In this document: piece after piece, positions 16,923 to 18,620 of the stretch | How the letters are laid out: each line of letters begins with the position of its first letter | Numbering within the stretch: position 1 is the first letter of the stretch | Source of the DNA: Hypericibacter sp050729195 | GTDB lineage: Bacteria; Pseudomonadota; Alphaproteobacteria; Dongiales; Dongiaceae | Reading direction: 5' to 3' | Assembly: GCF_050729195.1 (NCBI RefSeq) | Contig: NZ_JBOHKS010000273.1 | Span: 1 to 18,620, forward strand | Length of the DNA stretch: 18,620 nt | Notes under the pieces: model-generated | The model's database searches: none | Told to the model about the DNA's origin: nothing | Seen by the model: the letters and a program-made list of their open reading frames with translations, nothing else | Made by a program: the position numbers and the translations under genes

Positions 16923-17654
16923 ATGATGGACGGCAGCGTCGACAAGATCGAGATCAAGGCGAAGCGAGGCAAGACGCTGAAGGAAGCGGTCTATGGCTCG
17001 CTGAAAGCCATGATCCTGATCGGCGAGCTGCAGCCGGGAAGCCGGCTGACGGAAAACGCGCTGGCCGAGCGGCTGAAGGTCAGCCGCACCCCGTTGCGGG
17101 AAGCGCTCAACCGGCTCGAACGCGACGGGCTCGTCACCAACCGCCCGCGCTATGGCTATTTCGTCGCCGCCTTCGACCTGAAGACCTTCGAGGAATCCTT
17201 CGGGATCCGCGAGGTGCTGGATGGCTATGCCGCACAGCAGGCGGCCGAGCGCGTGACCGCCGAGGACAAGGTGCGGCTGCGCTCGATCCTGGCGCGGGGC
17301 CATGCCCTCGCCCGCCGGCCCGAACGCCCGATGGAGCAGATGGTCGAGCAGCTGCAGCTGGGTCTCGACCTGCATCATGCGATCGCCGAGGTGAGCGGCA
17401 ACGAACAGCTCAAGGACACGCTCTCGCGCATCCTCGACCGCTGCCATCATTTCGTCTGGATGGAGCTGCTCTGGCTGGACCAGTGGAACGCCGCCCATGA
17501 GGAGCATGTCGAGATCGTCGATGCGATCTGCGACGGGGATGGTGAACGCGCCGGCAATCTCGCGCGCCGCCATGTCCGGGGTTCGGGCAACAATATCCGG
17601 CGCCTGCTCCAGGCGCGCTCCGCCTATAAGAGCGCGCTGGCGCGGGTATCCTGA
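16923..17654 (+). CDS. GntR-family transcriptional regulator, FCD subfamily (about 243 aa)
   Basis: The winged helix covers about residues 17-82: LKAMILIGELQPGSRLTENALAERLKVSRTPLREALNRLERDGL, then RYGYFVAAF. The FCD-type effector domain follows, with LHHAIAEVSGN (150-160), EEHVEIVDAI (193-202) and ARRHVRG (214-220) supplying likely metal-binding His residues. It is divergent from the ABC importer, and the sites at 16689-16698 and 16836-16845 fit it as autoregulator and importer regulator. The start is uncertain: ATG codons in frame lie at 16869, 16914, 16923 and 16926, and AAGGG at 16918-16922 is unusually close to the last two. The long open frame upstream of these is antisense to the importer genes and not real. 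Confidence 0.87.
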   Translation: MMDGSVDKIEIKAKRGKTLKEAVYGSLKAMILIGELQPGSRLTENALAERLKVSRTPLREALNRLERDGLVTNRPRYGYFVAAFDLKTFEESFGIREVLDGYAAQQAAERVTAEDKVRLRSILARGHALARRPERPMEQMVEQLQLGLDLHHAIAEVSGNEQLKDTLSRILDRCHHFVWMELLWLDQWNAAHEEHVEIVDAICDGDGERAGNLARRHVRGSGNNIRRLLQARSAYKSALARVS

Positions 17655-17681
17655 CGCGCGGTTCTACAGAACCGTCAGGAT
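17648..17681. terminator. Bidirectional hairpin spanning both convergent stop codons
   Basis: ATCCTGAC (17648-17655) pairs with GTCAGGAT (17674-17681), and inside it GGTTCT (17660-17665) pairs with AGAACC (17668-17673) around a two-base loop; four bases (GCGC) bulge on one side. The stop of the GntR gene (17652-17654) and that of the SDR gene (17664-17666, minus) both lie within the structure. With 14 paired bases it is a good candidate shared terminator, although there is no T-run. Confidence 0.55.
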
Positions 17682-18263
17682 CTGGCCGGTCATCCGTCCT
17701 TCCACCGACTTCAGATAGGCATTGGCGACACGGGCCCCCGGAACCGGATCGTGCCCGCGGAAATATTCGCCGTAAGTCGGCAGGGATTCGGTCAGCACGC
17801 CCGGGCTCACCACATTGATCCGGACCCCGCGCGGCATCTCGATCGCCGCGGCCTTCGTGAAGGATTCGAGCGCGCCATTCACCAGGCTGGCCGAGACGCC
17901 ATAGCGGATCGGGTCGTGGCTGAGCACGCCGGCGGTCAAGGTGAAGGAGCCGCCGTCATTGATGTGATCGCGGCCGAGCAGCACCAGGTTCACCTGTCCC
18001 ATCAGCTTGTCCTTCAGGCCGATCGCGAATTCCTTCTCGGTCATGGCGTTGAGATCGCCGAAATGAACCTTGCCCGCGGCCGAAACCAGTGCGTCGAAAC
18101 TGCCGATCTTCTTGAACAGGCTGCGGATCGATTCCGCGTCGGTCATGTCGACTTGGAGATCGCCGCCCTTCTTGCCGACCTTGACGATCTCATGGCGATC
18201 CTGAAGCGCAGCCACCACGGCCTTGCCGATGGTGCCGGTCGCGCCCACAACAACGATCTTCAT
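17664..18263 (-). CDS. Short-chain dehydrogenase/reductase-fold protein (199 aa), atypical active site
   Basis: This small Rossmann-fold protein has the cofactor loop GATGTIGKAV (residues 7-16), SAAGKVHFGDL (61-71, the NNAG position) and INVVSPG (149-155). The usual catalytic Tyr-x3-Lys should lie in the helix ASLVNGALESFTKAAA. By alignment the Tyr and Lys positions hold Ala125 and Asn129, so normal dehydrogenase chemistry is unlikely. Similar compact SDR proteins with VNGALE in this helix are usually annotated simply as short-chain dehydrogenase. At 199 residues it is shorter than the usual 240-260. The ATG at 18263 directly begins the first strand and has AGGGAG upstream; the frame extends to 18299, but without family similarity. 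It follows a TetR-type gene on the same strand by 102 bases and may be its target. Confidence 0.85.
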   Translation of the reverse strand: MKIVVVGATGTIGKAVVAALQDRHEIVKVGKKGGDLQVDMTDAESIRSLFKKIGSFDALVSAAGKVHFGDLNAMTEKEFAIGLKDKLMGQVNLVLLGRDHINDGGSFTLTAGVLSHDPIRYGVSASLVNGALESFTKAAAIEMPRGVRINVVSPGVLTESLPTYGEYFRGHDPVPGARVANAYLKSVEGRMTGQILTVL

Positions 18264-18365
18264 GCCCTCGGACTCCCTTTGAGGAATTTCATTCATCAAT
18301 GCGTCACCGGCGCAGAGGCCGGCGATTTCAGCCGAACTTTATCGGGATGACCCTATTCCGGCCAG

Positions 18366-18620
18366 TCAGCGCCGCTGCGCGCCCTGGAGAAAGATGTCGA
18401 CGGCCTTACGGACCCGGGCCTCGATCGCGGCGCGGCTGGGCGGCCGTCCCTCGCCCATCAGCATGCGATGATGGGGCTCGCCCACCACCATGCCGAACAA
18501 CATGCCGGCAGCCTGGAGCGGATCGTCCAGCTCGAGCCGACCGGCCTCGACCTCCTGCGCCAGCCAGCGTGCCAGCACGGACTTGCCGCGGCCAGCGCAG
18601 GCATTGTCGAAGGCCCGCGC
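18366..18620 (-). CDS. TetR-family regulator, C-terminal part (5' end outside window)
   Basis: The frame is open from the window edge (ARAFDNACAGRGKSVLARWLAQEVEAG...) to the TGA at 18366-18368. It resembles the C-terminal ligand-binding domain of AcrR/TetR-type repressors: LARWLAQEVEAGRLELDDP, then QAAGMLFGMVVGEPHHRMLMGEG and a final helix ARVRKAVDIFLQGA. The DNA-binding N-terminus is not in the window, so the family call rests on this domain alone. It lies upstream of and in the same direction as the SDR-fold gene, which it may regulate. A GTG at 18578 is internal, not the start. Confidence 0.7.
   Translation of the reverse strand, partial: ARAFDNACAGRGKSVLARWLAQEVEAGRLELDDPLQAAGMLFGMVVGEPHHRMLMGEGRPPSRAAIEARVRKAVDIFLQGAQRR

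Overview
The window is GC-rich and tightly packed. It reads like an alphaproteobacterial chromosome segment (Rhodospirillales or Hyphomicrobiales type): amine-type ABC import genes with overlapping stop/start codons, FCD-class GntR regulators, and a class III adenylate cyclase carrying TolB-like and TPR parts. No rRNA, tRNA, CRISPR array, transposase or phage gene was seen. The taxonomic guess is an inference from gene types and codon use.

Layout. (1) 1-2970: two convergent paralogues of the gamma-glutamyltransferase (GGT) Ntn-hydrolase superfamily. The first is cut by the window edge, and their stop codons lie inside one inverted repeat. (2) 2971-7372, plus strand: a VOC-fold protein, a 60-base relic of a further GGT gene (minus strand), an adenylate cyclase/TolB-like/TPR protein, an amidinotransferase-fold (DDAH-like) enzyme, and a coupled 110-residue protein of unknown function. 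(3) 7605-12501, minus strand: a compact operon in the order FadR-type regulator, oxalyl-CoA-synthetase-like ligase, ketopantoate-reductase-family protein, third GGT-family hydrolase. A matched pair of palindromic sites lies in front of it. (4) 12637-16634, minus strand: a PotD-A-B-C-like ABC importer, with three stem-loops between the binding-protein gene and the rest. (5) 16923-17654, plus strand: a second FCD-type GntR regulator divergent from the importer, with two TTGTATRCAA-type sites between them. (6) 17664-18620, minus strand: an SDR-fold protein lacking the usual catalytic Tyr/Lys, and the C-terminal end of a TetR-type regulator.

How the parts may work together. The importer probably brings in a cationic or amide-containing nitrogen compound. 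Three GGT-superfamily hydrolases without signal peptides would cleave amide bonds in the cytoplasm. The ligase in operon 3 strongly resembles oxalate-CoA ligases. One known GGT-superfamily activity is oxamate amidohydrolase (HpxW), so a route amide to oxalate (or similar acid) to acyl-CoA is the most interesting working hypothesis. It is inference, not shown by sequence alone. The strongest directly visible oddities are the GGT relic, the two operator pairs, the hairpins that contain both stop codons of convergent gene pairs, and non-canonical active-site residues in the cyclase, the SDR and the GGT proteins.
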